From NCBI GenBank assembly GCA_021325515.1, contig JAJPHC010000032.1, positions 1 through 64,000 on the forward strand: DNA of 64,000 nt. The letters are read 5' to 3'. This DNA comes from Acidobacteriota bacterium (lineage in GTDB: Bacteria > Acidobacteriota > Thermoanaerobaculia > Gp7-AA8). The notes beneath the pieces were generated by a model. The model saw nothing but the letters and a program-made list of their open reading frames with translations. It was not told the DNA's origin and did no database searches. Positions 43,277-54,134 of this stretch are shown here, one piece after another. A program made the position numbers and the translations under genes. Numbering within the stretch: the stretch's first letter is position 1; each line of letters begins with the position of its first letter.

Positions 43277-43708
43277 ATGATGCGTGCGAGAACTGCCGCT
43301 CTGCTGCTCCTTTGCCTCATCGCGGTGAGAATGACCGCCGCGCCGAAGGTGTTCGACATCCGCCTCGAGCAACTGCCCGATACCGGATTCGAGATGCACA
43401 AGCGCGGCGCGATCTCCATCGCCTATCAGATGACGGTCAGAAACCTGTCCGACGCTCCGCTCAAGCTGAAGGGGATCCGCATGCGCACAGTCGGCCGAAG
43501 CCCGTATCAACTTCTGAACGAGCCGGCAGAGTTGACCGACTCCGTGGAAGCGGGAAAAGAGGCGACGGTCGTGTTCACACTCTGGCGCGCGGAGAGCGAT
43601 TCGAAACAGACGCGCCATGCCACGGTGTGGGTGGAGGGAACGCTGTCGTACGAGACGTCGTCGGGCGCCGCGACGCAGAAGTTCTCGACCTCATTCAAGG
43701 AGCCCTGA
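43277..43708 (+). CDS. Small exported protein of unknown function
   Basis: 143 residues with a signal peptide (ARTAALLLLCLIAVRMTAAP) and a single Ig-like beta-rich domain (AISIAYQMTVRNLSDAPLKL; VEAGKEATVVFTLWR). No family recognised. It lies 33 bases before the MBOAT-like gene on the same strand. A TTG start at 43268 is also possible. Confidence 0.72.
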   Translation: MMRARTAALLLLCLIAVRMTAAPKVFDIRLEQLPDTGFEMHKRGAISIAYQMTVRNLSDAPLKLKGIRMRTVGRSPYQLLNEPAELTDSVEAGKEATVVFTLWRAESDSKQTRHATVWVEGTLSYETSSGAATQKFSTSFKEP

Positions 43709-43741
43709 GGTCGTCCCGGACTCCGAACGAAGCATCCGCTC

Positions 43742-44635
43742 ATGTCCATCCAGACAGCAACTGCACTCTGGATCGCAGTGTGGATTCTCACCTCGGCGCT
43801 CGCACGGACGCAGGCGGGAGCACGCACCTGCCTGGTCCTGGTCACACTGGCCCTTCCGCTCCCGTGGCTGGTGCACGCGCCCTATCAGCTTCGCGTGGTT
43901 CTCTCATTCGCGCTCGGATTTCTATTCATCGCCGCGGTTGATTTCGCAGCAGACCGAAAAGCGCCTACGGTTTCCGGGCGGCTGCTATCCATCCTCGCCC
44001 TGTTTGCGCTGATCGACGCCATGAGTGCGGTTGCCGTGCGCAAGCGATTGGATCGCAGGGCCGCGGCACACATCGCGATCGCAATCATCTGTGGCCTCGG
44101 CGCGCGGCAGCTTTGGATCACGAGCACGAACATGCCGGCGTGGCTTCAAACGCCGGTTCGCATCGGGGCCGCCGCCGCGCTGATCATCACGGTCGCCGAA
44201 ATCTCGAGCGAGATCGTCCGGCTGATCTCCGCCGGATGTGGCGTGCAATTCACAGATGTGCACGATCACCCTCATCTCTCACGCAGCGTGACGGAATTCT
44301 GGAGCCGGCGCTGGAACCTGTTCGGTGCACGATGGTTCCGGCAGCACATCTACCTGCGGGCTCGCCGGAAGAGCGTGGCGCTGGCGGTATTCGCGCTGTT
44401 CGCCGTCAGCGCGTTCATGCACATCTATCTGATCGCGGCCGTGGTTCCGTGGAAGTGGATGCTGTGGTGCGGAGCGTTCTTCATGGCGCAACCGCCGCTG
44501 ATCCTTGCCGAACGTGCGCTGAACATACGGCGCTGGCACCCGCTCGCGGCGCGCGCATGGACGATCGCCGTCCTGAGCGCGCTCCTGCCGCTAGTGCTGA
44601 GCCCTCTACTCGCTGCACTGCGGCTCTCGCTCTAG
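43742..44635 (+). CDS. Wax-synthase-like membrane-bound O-acyltransferase
   Basis: 297 residues with about seven hydrophobic segments. The stretch SRSVTEFWSRRWN (about 180-192), GARWFRQHIYLRAR and the later FAVSAFMHIYL match the wax-synthase/MBOAT_2 layout (S-x-FW-x-RRWN, then a membrane His). Such enzymes esterify alcohols with acyl-CoA in the membrane. The substrate is unknown. Ends at a strong hairpin facing nrdJ. Confidence 0.68.
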   Translation: MSIQTATALWIAVWILTSALARTQAGARTCLVLVTLALPLPWLVHAPYQLRVVLSFALGFLFIAAVDFAADRKAPTVSGRLLSILALFALIDAMSAVAVRKRLDRRAAAHIAIAIICGLGARQLWITSTNMPAWLQTPVRIGAAAALIITVAEISSEIVRLISAGCGVQFTDVHDHPHLSRSVTEFWSRRWNLFGARWFRQHIYLRARRKSVALAVFALFAVSAFMHIYLIAAVVPWKWMLWCGAFFMAQPPLILAERALNIRRWHPLAARAWTIAVLSALLPLVLSPLLAALRLSL

Positions 44636-44656
44636 AGGAGATCTGCAGAAACAACA

Positions 44657-44678
44657 AGGGCGGCCTCGCGGCCGCCCT
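44657..44678. terminator. Bidirectional hairpin terminator
   Basis: 8-bp arms AGGGCGGC / GCCGCCCT around CTCGCG, between the convergent MBOAT-like gene and nrdJ. Flanks are A-rich on the left (AACAACA), which gives a U-run for the minus-strand transcript. Confidence 0.8.
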
Positions 44679-44701
44679 AACCATTCATTGCAACAAGGGT
44701 C

Positions 44702-47572
<2,871 letters not shown>

Positions 47573-47647
47573 GACCCCTGCTCTCCTTCTTTCGAGAGAA
47601 AAAAATAGAGGAGGGAAGCTCGCGAGTTCTCCGAAGGACCTTGTGGT

Positions 47648-47713
47648 GTGTAGGACAGGCGCCCCCGCCTGTCCCGCGTCTTTGAGCGACAGGCGAGGGC
47701 GCCTGTCCTACAC
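47648..47713. repeat. Palindromic repeat, CAGGCG family (copy 1)
   Basis: 26-bp arms (47648-47673 and 47688-47713) with one mismatch and a 14-base loop; core GGACAGGCGCC ... GGCGCCTGTCC. It lies between the 50-residue ORF and nrdJ. Closely related copies are at 54733 and 60139. Confidence 0.88.
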
Positions 47714-47820
47714 CGCGATGTCCCTCACACCCGACCTTCCGTCCCCTACCTCCCCTCCCATCACAGGCGATCGCCGCTGCGGACGATGCCCTGTCAACCT
47801 AAAAACGTGAACAAACGACT

Positions 47821-47973
47821 CTAGCGAAGCGTCCAGCGGACAAGTGGAGACTTGACGGGCGGAACCGGCGACTTGACCTTCATGGTGACCTGGTAATCCC
47901 GAATCTGGAGAGAGACGGAGCGGTTGGGGCCACGAGAAACATCGAGACGCGACGATTGCTTCAAATCCTTCAT
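47821..47973 (-). CDS. 50-residue ORF upstream of nrdJ
   Basis: ATG AAG GAT TTG ... TAG encodes 50 residues, basic (KDLKQSSRLDVSRGPNRS; QIRDYQVTMKVKS; KSPLVRWTLR), with no Cys, signal peptide or membrane segment. GGGAGGACA puts a strong GGAGG four to five bases before the ATG, and a TTGACA-N17-TAGGTT promoter with NrdR-like boxes stands just upstream. It is therefore likely translated, ahead of nrdJ in the same transcript. Not recognised; it may be a small RNR-associated protein or a leader peptide. Confidence 0.6.
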   Translation of the reverse strand: MKDLKQSSRLDVSRGPNRSVSLQIRDYQVTMKVKSPVPPVKSPLVRWTLR

Positions 47974-48014
47974 TGTCCTCCCTCACATCACCCGAGTTGT
48001 CTGTAATGCGCTAC

Positions 48015-48043
48015 AACCTACGCCTGCCCTCGGGGGATGTCAA
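48015..48043 (-). promoter_or_regulatory. Sigma-70-like promoter for the nrdJ transcript
   Basis: Minus-strand TTGACA (48043-48038), 17-base spacer, TAGGTT (48020-48015). Predicted start near 48008, giving a leader of about 35 bases to the small ORF. The -10 is weak. Confidence 0.55.
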
Positions 48044-48050
48044 GGGGAGA

Positions 48051-48066
48051 CCACAAGATGTTGTGG
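48051..48066. promoter_or_regulatory. NrdR box 1 (candidate)
   Basis: CCACAAGATGTTGTGG matches the published NrdR consensus acaCwAtATaTwGtgt at about 12 of 16 positions and is a near-perfect palindrome. It sits eight bases upstream of the -35. Confidence 0.65.
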
Positions 48067-48082
48067 TCCTCTTGAATGAGGA

Positions 48083-48098
48083 ACACAAAATCGAGTGT
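48083..48098. promoter_or_regulatory. NrdR box 2 (candidate)
   Basis: ACACAAAATCGAGTGT matches the NrdR consensus at about 13 of 16 positions and starts exactly 32 bp from box 1, the usual three-turn spacing of paired NrdR boxes. Confidence 0.65.
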
Positions 48099-48154
48099 AA
48101 GTATTCAATTTGAAGCTACTTAGGAGTTTGGAGCGGCTGAGGCTGCCCGGAACG

Positions 48155-48335
48155 TTTTCCGCCTCTTCTCCACTCCTTCTCCGCATGTTTTCCACAGGCT
48201 TTTCAACACCGGAATCCGCCGCAATTCCGCATGTTTTCCGGGGTTTTTCGACAGGTTTTGCACATGTTTTTCATCAACGATTCGGCTATGCATTCCGTAT
48301 GAGTTTTCCGCAGGGTTTTCCACAACCATTCCGAA
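48155..48335 (+). other. Helically phased array of DnaA-box-like 9-mers
   Basis: About 16 versions of TTTTCCRCA start at 48155, 48166, 48177, 48188, 48200, 48212, 48223, 48234, 48245, 48256, 48268, 48279, 48291, 48304, 48316 and 48327: steps of 11-13, mean about 11.5. TTTTCCACA (48188, 48316) is one base from the DnaA box TTATCCACA. Some units (48212, 48279) are poor. Inverted copies TGCGGAAA occur at 48372 and 48381, and GTTTCCGCA at 48392. A short AT stretch (TTAAATAT, 48435) follows. 48099-48521 holds no credible gene; a 7-base tandem repeat (GAACGAT) is at 48478-48502. Confidence 0.7.
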
Positions 48336-48521
48336 AAGAAAATGGGCGAAAACGGGGCGAAGGTTCGAATCTGCGGAAAGTGCGGAAATCAGTTTCCGCA
48401 AGGCAGGCCGGGGCGGAATGGGAGGGGATCGCTGTTAAATATGCACAGAAATTGTGGCACGTGGAACATTGGAGTGCGAACGATGAACGATGAACGATGA
48501 ACTGGGGGCTTGTCCTTGTCC

Positions 48522-49583
48522 TCAGTAGTCGCCGGTCGAGCCGGCTCCTCCGAAGGAGCCGGCTCCCTGCGCGGTTCCGGAGACGCCTGCCGGGGCTTCG
48601 GCGGGGCGCTCGTGCAGCATCGAGCCGGCGGCCAGCGAACCGGCGGTCTTGAGCAGCTCGTCGTAGCGCGTGAGCCGCTGGGGCGTCGAGACGAATCCTG
48701 CCTCGCGCCCGCGCAGCAGCCGCGCCACGATTCCTGCGATCGCCAGGAGCACGACACCGCCGGCGATCAGTTGCCATTCGATCGCGATCTGCACCAGGTC
48801 CTGCGCCTCGAACGCTGCGACTCCGAAGCAGACCGCCGCGCTGATGAAGATCGCATGGTCGCGCAGGATGATGCCCCACCCGATCAGCGCGATGCCGAGC
48901 AGGCCGTACGCGATCACCATCTCGATCTGACCGCGCGACGACCACGACGCGATGCGCCCGCAGATCTCCGCGACGAGCGGCATCACGATCACGAGGTACG
49001 ACAGCAGTGCCTCGAGCCACGGCCGCCGGATGACCAGCCGCTTCGCGATCGCAGCGGCCAGCAACATCGCCAGCGGGACGGCGGCCACCTGCCAGTACTG
49101 ATGCGAGCCATGCCAGACATCGGCGAAGTACGCCGCGACGAAGACGGCGCCGATCGTTCCGAAGATCGCACTCTGCATGCGCCATGCGGCAATCGCAAAC
49201 GCCGCGGCGATGACGAGCAGCGCCTCCGGCGCTCCGCTGTGCGGCAGGCCGAAAATCAATGACAGCAAGCCGCCGATCCATAAGGCTGTCTCAATTCCGC
49301 TCCCGTACATCCTTCTCCGCCGGATCAGCAGTTCCGCGGCCGTGATGCAGACGGCGGCCGCGAAAAACGTCGTGAGACTGATCAATTCGCAGAAGGCTGC
49401 GAACGCCGAGACCGCGAGCGCGGTGAGCACGAAGAAGGCGAGCGCCGCGAGTGCACCATGGCGCTTCCAGTGCGTCGCGAAGCGCGCCTTCATCGCCGCT
49501 CGCTCCTCATCGCTCAGCGGCCATTGATCGAGTTGATCCGTGATCGCGTGCGCGCGCTCTTCGGCGATCGACGGCCGCATCAT
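48522..49583 (-). CDS. DUF2157-like multi-pass membrane protein
   Basis: 353 residues. A polar helical N-terminus (about 1-40; ITDQLDQWPLSDEERAAMKA) is followed by about nine hydrophobic helices and a Gly/Ala-rich soluble tail ending GSFGGAGSTGDY. The layout suggests the DUF2157 or related group, function unknown. The downstream partner on the same strand starts... its upstream neighbour overlaps it by four bases (ATGA at 49580-49583), so the two membrane proteins are made together. Confidence 0.7.
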   Translation of the reverse strand: MMRPSIAEERAHAITDQLDQWPLSDEERAAMKARFATHWKRHGALAALAFFVLTALAVSAFAAFCELISLTTFFAAAVCITAAELLIRRRRMYGSGIETALWIGGLLSLIFGLPHSGAPEALLVIAAAFAIAAWRMQSAIFGTIGAVFVAAYFADVWHGSHQYWQVAAVPLAMLLAAAIAKRLVIRRPWLEALLSYLVIVMPLVAEICGRIASWSSRGQIEMVIAYGLLGIALIGWGIILRDHAIFISAAVCFGVAAFEAQDLVQIAIEWQLIAGGVVLLAIAGIVARLLRGREAGFVSTPQRLTRYDELLKTAGSLAAGSMLHERPAEAPAGVSGTAQGAGSFGGAGSTGDY

Positions 49584-50467
49584 GCATTCCTCCGGAAGCG
49601 GACGTGGATGACGAGCAGCGCGATGACCGCCGCAATCGCGGAGAGCATCACGATGAACGTCCTCGCGATCCCGTCATGGATCAGGTCGAAGCTCGCCGCG
49701 TCGACGGCGATCGTCGCGTAGATGGCCGCATAAAAGAGGAACGGCTCGGCGTTTTTCCGGAACGCGTAAACGACCGCGATCGCTGCCAGCGCGAGCGTGA
49801 GCGCGAGCCCGAGGAGATGCGTACCGCTGTTGAAGGTGAGAATCAGGGAGCCCCAGAACGCGAGCGTGATCGCCGTGTGATCGAAGACCGCGGTGAAGGT
49901 CGTCTGCCTGCGGATGCGGCGATCCGACTCGCGCCACACCATGAGAATCGCCGCGCAAAGGAGGAAGCGATTCGCGATCTCGACATCGGTCTCGAAGAAC
50001 AGATCGAGCTTGCGATCGATCCCCAGCCAGGCGGCGATCGCGCTGATCGCGAGCGAGAGCAGCGCGCGCGACTCGTACGCGTACGCGCCCGCCGCATGGA
50101 TGCACGCGACGATGAGCAGCATGCGCGGACCGGCGAGATGCCACTGGCTCTCGATCCATCCGGCGTCGGCCGAGACGAGCATCGCGCCGAGCATGAGAAT
50201 CGAGTCGTCGACGAGCGACGGCGATCCCCTCCGCATCCACGCTCTCGCGTAGCAGCCGGCGGCGATCGCTGCGATCGCAATCGCAATCGTCAGCGGCCCG
50301 ATTTCCCTGACGTGATGCGCGATGAAAACGCTCACGCCGCTCGCGATCAGCATCGCCCCGAGCCAGGCGAGGATGCGGATCTCAGGATAGAGCGAGAAGA
50401 TCTCGCGCCGCTGGATCCTGATCAGCGCCGGCGGTGCGTTTTCGAGTTCCGGTTCGAAGCTCAACAT
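49580..50467 (-). CDS. DUF2157/DUF4401-like multi-pass membrane protein
   Basis: 295 residues with about nine hydrophobic helices after a cytoplasmic N-terminus (FEPELENAPPALIRIQRREI; LYPEIRILAWLGAMLIASGV). Similar in design to the following gene product and probably a complex partner. Function unknown. It lies nine bases after the UbiA gene on the same strand and overlaps the next gene by ATGA. Confidence 0.72.
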   Translation of the reverse strand: MLSFEPELENAPPALIRIQRREIFSLYPEIRILAWLGAMLIASGVSVFIAHHVREIGPLTIAIAIAAIAAGCYARAWMRRGSPSLVDDSILMLGAMLVSADAGWIESQWHLAGPRMLLIVACIHAAGAYAYESRALLSLAISAIAAWLGIDRKLDLFFETDVEIANRFLLCAAILMVWRESDRRIRRQTTFTAVFDHTAITLAFWGSLILTFNSGTHLLGLALTLALAAIAVVYAFRKNAEPFLFYAAIYATIAVDAASFDLIHDGIARTFIVMLSAIAAVIALLVIHVRFRRNA

Positions 50468-50476
50468 CTCTGGTAC

Positions 50477-51430
50477 TCAGATCACATACGCGACCGCGAA
50501 GCCGATCTGCGCGGCCATCATCATCAGATACATGTGACGCCACGACGGATGATTCTCCGTCGCGGTCAGCTCGTCGGGATTCCGCACGATCAGCCACAGC
50601 GTGTACGTGCCCCACACGGCGAGCACGAGGCCGAGAACATCGAGCGCGATGCGGTTGCCGGTGAGGATGCCGAGGTGGGCGCCGAGGGGCATGAGCAGCC
50701 AGGGGATCACGAAGGACGGCGCGATCATCCATGCAGCCTTGCGCACTCCGAACGCAATCGGCAGCGTGCGGCAGCCGCCGGCGCGATCGCCTTCGATGTC
50801 GCTGAAGTCCTTCGTCGACGCGGCGCCGAGGAGGAAGAGCATGAAGATCGACCCGATGTACCACGGCTCGGCGACCGTCGCGTGCGCGACCATCGTCCAG
50901 CCGGCCACCTTCAGCAGGCAGCCGCGCGGGATCGCGATCGTGACGTTTGCGCCGATGGGATGCTTCTTCGTCCGCCCCAGCGCGGGGGCCGAGTACATGA
51001 ACGTGGCGATCATGCCGAGGATGTAGATGTAGAAGCACTCGTGCTCACTCAGCGGCGCAAAGAACTTTGCGGACCATGTGGTGCGCGGATAGACCACGAC
51101 CCACCAGGTCGGAATGATCGCCAGCGCGTACAACACCCAGGTGAACCGCCACGCCTGCGCAATCGACAGCTCGCCGGTGACCAGCGGCCGCGACGGCTTG
51201 TTGATGCGGTCGATCTCGAGATCGTAGATCTGGTTGATGGCGTTCGACGCGGCGTTCAGAAACGACGCGCAGAGCGAGCCGAGCGCGACGGTGAGAACGA
51301 CGGACATCGTCACGGCACGCGAGGCATCCGGATTGTGCGCAGAGCCCCAGGCGCACACCGCGCCGGAGATGATTCCGAAGAGCGGAGGGAGCAGCGTGAA
51401 GGGTCTGGCGAGCTTTATGTAAGCGTTCAT
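50477..51430 (-). CDS. UbiA-family prenyltransferase
   Basis: 317 residues with nine hydrophobic helices. Both Asp-rich motifs are present: NAINQIYDLEIDRINKPSRP (about 63-82) and KDFSDIEGDRAGG (about 187-199), which bind Mg-diphosphate of the prenyl donor. It attaches a prenyl chain to an aromatic or sugar acceptor for quinone, haem or lipid synthesis; the acceptor cannot be told from sequence. It heads a three-gene membrane set and is divergent from the NYN gene. Confidence 0.9.
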   Translation of the reverse strand: MNAYIKLARPFTLLPPLFGIISGAVCAWGSAHNPDASRAVTMSVVLTVALGSLCASFLNAASNAINQIYDLEIDRINKPSRPLVTGELSIAQAWRFTWVLYALAIIPTWWVVVYPRTTWSAKFFAPLSEHECFYIYILGMIATFMYSAPALGRTKKHPIGANVTIAIPRGCLLKVAGWTMVAHATVAEPWYIGSIFMLFLLGAASTKDFSDIEGDRAGGCRTLPIAFGVRKAAWMIAPSFVIPWLLMPLGAHLGILTGNRIALDVLGLVLAVWGTYTLWLIVRNPDELTATENHPSWRHMYLMMMAAQIGFAVAYVI

Positions 51431-51477
51431 GGACCTGAGTTCGCCGCCATCCTGCTACACTCCGCCTGAAATACTCA

Positions 51478-52308
51478 ATGGCACGAAAGCCCGTCTTCGA
51501 GGAAGCCGACGATGACTCGCAGTCTTCATCGGCACCCACCAGTATGAATAGTGATCGTGAGCGGAAGATCGCGTTGTTCATCGATTTCGAGAACATCGCC
51601 ATCGGCGTCACCGACGCCAAGTACAAGAAATTCGAAATCAGTCTGCTGCTCGAGCGCCTGCTCGAGAAGGGGAAGATCGTCGCCAAGCGCGCCTACTGCG
51701 ACTGGGACAAGTTCCCCGACTACAAACGTGAGCTGCACGAGGCGGCGATCGAGCTGATCGAGATCCCGGCCCGCGCGTACTCCGGCAAGAACTCCGCGGA
51801 CATCCGCATGGCCGTCGACGCGATGGACATGTGCTGGTCCAAGGAGCACATCGACCTCTTCGTCATCGCCTCGGGCGACTCCGACTTCTCGCCGCTCGTC
51901 TCCAAACTGAAGGAGAACGACAAGTTCGTGATTGGCGTCGGAGTGAAGAACTCCTCGAGCGATCTGCTGATCGACAACTGCGACGAGTTCATCTTCTACG
52001 AGGATCTCGTGCGCGGCGTGCAGAAGGCGCCCAGCGTCGCCTTCAAGGACAAGAAGCAGGGCGAGGTCTTCAAGCTGCTGATCGATTCGATCAAGGCGCT
52101 CATGCGCGAGAACAAAGAGATCCTCTGGGGCTCGATGGTGAAGCAGACCATGCAGCGCAAGAAGCCGACCTTCAACGAGGAGTACTACGGCTACAACACC
52201 TTCAGCGATCTGCTGGAAGATGCACAGGCGAACAACATCATCAAGATCAAGAAGGATCTGAAGTCGGGGTCGTATGTGATCACCGGCTTCGCGCAGCCGG
52301 CGGCGTGA
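51478..52308 (+). CDS. NYN-domain RNase-like protein with OST-HTH/LOTUS domain
   Basis: 276 residues. The NYN (LabA/DUF88) domain spans about 30-180 with the acidic catalytic residues in ALFIDFENIA, NSADIRMAVDAMD and IASGDSDFSPLV. The C-terminal OST-HTH (about 195-270; EILWGSMVKQTMQRKKPTFN, FSDLLEDAQANNIIKIKK) binds RNA. Together they suggest an RNA-cleaving or RNA-regulating enzyme. An internal ATG at 51544 gives a compact start (MNSDRERKIAL) and is equally plausible. It lies 34 bases before nadB. Confidence 0.92.
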   Translation: MARKPVFEEADDDSQSSSAPTSMNSDRERKIALFIDFENIAIGVTDAKYKKFEISLLLERLLEKGKIVAKRAYCDWDKFPDYKRELHEAAIELIEIPARAYSGKNSADIRMAVDAMDMCWSKEHIDLFVIASGDSDFSPLVSKLKENDKFVIGVGVKNSSSDLLIDNCDEFIFYEDLVRGVQKAPSVAFKDKKQGEVFKLLIDSIKALMRENKEILWGSMVKQTMQRKKPTFNEEYYGYNTFSDLLEDAQANNIIKIKKDLKSGSYVITGFAQPAA

Positions 52309-52342
52309 TTTTGAGCCTGCGGTGTGACAGCATTCGCTCTGC

Positions 52343-54043
52343 GTGCAAAAACTGAAGAATCGCGAGCACTACCCGGCGCTCGTCATCGGTACCGGCATCG
52401 CAGGATTGACCACCGCGTTCCGGCTCGCACAGGCCGGCATCCAGGTTCTCCTCGTGACGAAGGCCGCCGACCCGAAGGACTGCAACACGTTCTGGGCGCA
52501 GGGCGGCATCATCTACGAAGGCGAGAACGACTCGCCGGCGAAGCTGGTCGAGGACATCATCCATGCCGGCGCGGGGCTGTCGAACGAAGAGGCGGTGCAG
52601 TTCCTCGCAACGGAAGGGCCGCGCGTCGTTCGCGAACTGCTGCTGGAAGAGATCCACGTTCCCTTCTCCACCACCGACGAAGGTGAGCTGGACCTGACGC
52701 AGGAAGGTGCGCACTCGGTCTCGCGCATCATCCACGCGGGAGACGCGACGGGCCGCGCGATCGAGAACTCGCTTCTCAATCGGGTGCGCAACGAGCCGAA
52801 CATCAGCCTGGTCACGGAGATGACGGCGATCGATCTCCTGACCACTCATCATCATCCGACCGACATCCAGGTCCGGTACCGGCTGACGAACGAGTGCGTG
52901 GGTGCGTACCTGCTCGACAATCGCACGAACGACGTCTACACGGTTTTCGCCGACTACACGATTCTCGCCACGGGCGGCATCGGCCAGATCTACCTGCACA
53001 CGACGAACACGCGGCACGCGATCGGCGACGGTGTCGTCATGGCGCAGCGCGCCGGTGCGCGCATCATGAACGCGGAGTACGTGCAGTTCCATCCGACTGC
53101 ACTCGCGGACAAGAACGCCAATCACTACCTCATCTCCGAAGCGCTGCGCGGCGAGGGGGCGCGGCTGAAGAATCGGAAGGGGGAGTACTTCATGGAGCGC
53201 TATTCACCGGCGCTGAAGGATCTCGCCCCGCGCGACGTCGTCGCGCGCGCGATCGTCGAGGAGATGACCACAAACAAAGACGAGCACGTCTTCCTCGATC
53301 TGGCGAACTTCTACAACGGGCACCAGCCGATTCACGAGCGTTTCCCGAACATCTCGAAGGCCTGCGCCGATATCGGCATCGACATCGCGCGCGACCCGAT
53401 TCCGGTCGTCCCTGCGGCGCACTACTTCTGCGGCGGCGTTCTCGCCAACACGTCCGGCGAGTCGACGCTCGCACGTCTGTACGCGATCGGGGAGACCTCG
53501 TGCACGGGGCTGCACGGCGGCAACCGTCTCGCATCGACGTCACTGCTCGAAGGACTGACGTGGGGCTACTACGCCGCGGCCTCGATTCTCTCGAAACTGC
53601 AGGCCGGTACGACGCCGGTGGAATCGGCGACGAGCAGCGTTCGACGCGCCGCACGAGCAACCGATTCTCCATCCGTGCGCCGCGCGAGCTCGTCGCGGGC
53701 GGCGGGCACCGGCATCATCGACGATGCGCTTCTCGAATCGATCCCCGATTGGAAGCCACCCGGTCATCAGAACATGGAGGATCCCGCGTTGATCCTGCAG
53801 GACTGGACGACGATTCAGAACACGATGTGGAACTACGTCGGGATCGTGCGGACGTACGAGCGTTTGAAGCGAGCCGTCGCCGACATGCGCGAGCTCGGCA
53901 GCCGGCTCACGAAGTACTATCACGAGTCGACGATCAGCAAGTCGATCGTCGAACTGTTTCACGGACAGCAGGTGGCGGCGATCGTCGCCACATCCGCCAT
54001 CCGCAATCCCGTATCGAAGGGCGCGCATTTCAGAAGGGACTGA
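52343..54043 (+). CDS. nadB: L-aspartate oxidase, NAD biosynthesis
   Basis: 566 residues. Oxidises L-aspartate to iminoaspartate, the first step to quinolinate and NAD. FAD site VIGTGIAGLTTAFRLA at the N-terminus, FWAQGGI, active-site region GARIMNAEYVQFHPTAL, and PVVPAAHYFCGGV. It has the C-terminal helical domain of the fumarate reductase/NadB family. A GTG start at 52343 lacks a clear ribosome site. nadA and nadC are not adjacent. Confidence 0.94.
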   Translation: MQKLKNREHYPALVIGTGIAGLTTAFRLAQAGIQVLLVTKAADPKDCNTFWAQGGIIYEGENDSPAKLVEDIIHAGAGLSNEEAVQFLATEGPRVVRELLLEEIHVPFSTTDEGELDLTQEGAHSVSRIIHAGDATGRAIENSLLNRVRNEPNISLVTEMTAIDLLTTHHHPTDIQVRYRLTNECVGAYLLDNRTNDVYTVFADYTILATGGIGQIYLHTTNTRHAIGDGVVMAQRAGARIMNAEYVQFHPTALADKNANHYLISEALRGEGARLKNRKGEYFMERYSPALKDLAPRDVVARAIVEEMTTNKDEHVFLDLANFYNGHQPIHERFPNISKACADIGIDIARDPIPVVPAAHYFCGGVLANTSGESTLARLYAIGETSCTGLHGGNRLASTSLLEGLTWGYYAAASILSKLQAGTTPVESATSSVRRAARATDSPSVRRASSSRAAGTGIIDDALLESIPDWKPPGHQNMEDPALILQDWTTIQNTMWNYVGIVRTYERLKRAVADMRELGSRLTKYYHESTISKSIVELFHGQQVAAIVATSAIRNPVSKGAHFRRD

Positions 54044-54134
54044 GAAGCGGGGCGCGGACGCGCTGGCGCACTGGGGCGCTGGGTCACACCCATCCACCAG
54101 AGCCCAGTACCCCAGCGCCCCAGCACCCACACCT
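54041..54134. repeat. Inverted GGGGCGCTGGG word repeat
   Basis: Left words CTGGGGCGCTGGG and right words CCCCAGCGCCCCAG can pair as a stem. It fills the gap between nadB and the methyltransferase gene. A related word (GGGTGCTGGGGTGCTG) occurs near 63515-63547. Confidence 0.72.

Noticed and set aside
47708-47986. 92-codon minus-strand frame
   Set aside because: Covers the palindromic repeat and lies in a different frame from the 50-residue ORF that has the ribosome site.
47573-48050. Cobalamin riboswitch for nrdJ
   Set aside because: No B12-box-like sequence or matching structure seen; NrdR-type boxes and a promoter explain the region better.
48360-48372. tRNA T-loop-like GGTTCGAATC
   Set aside because: No acceptor, D or anticodon stems fit around it.
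48110-48493. 127-codon and opposite 93-codon frames over the 9-mer array
   Set aside because: Residues repeat as FxxVFHxxF or its antisense because of the DNA motif; no ribosome site and no other coding signs.
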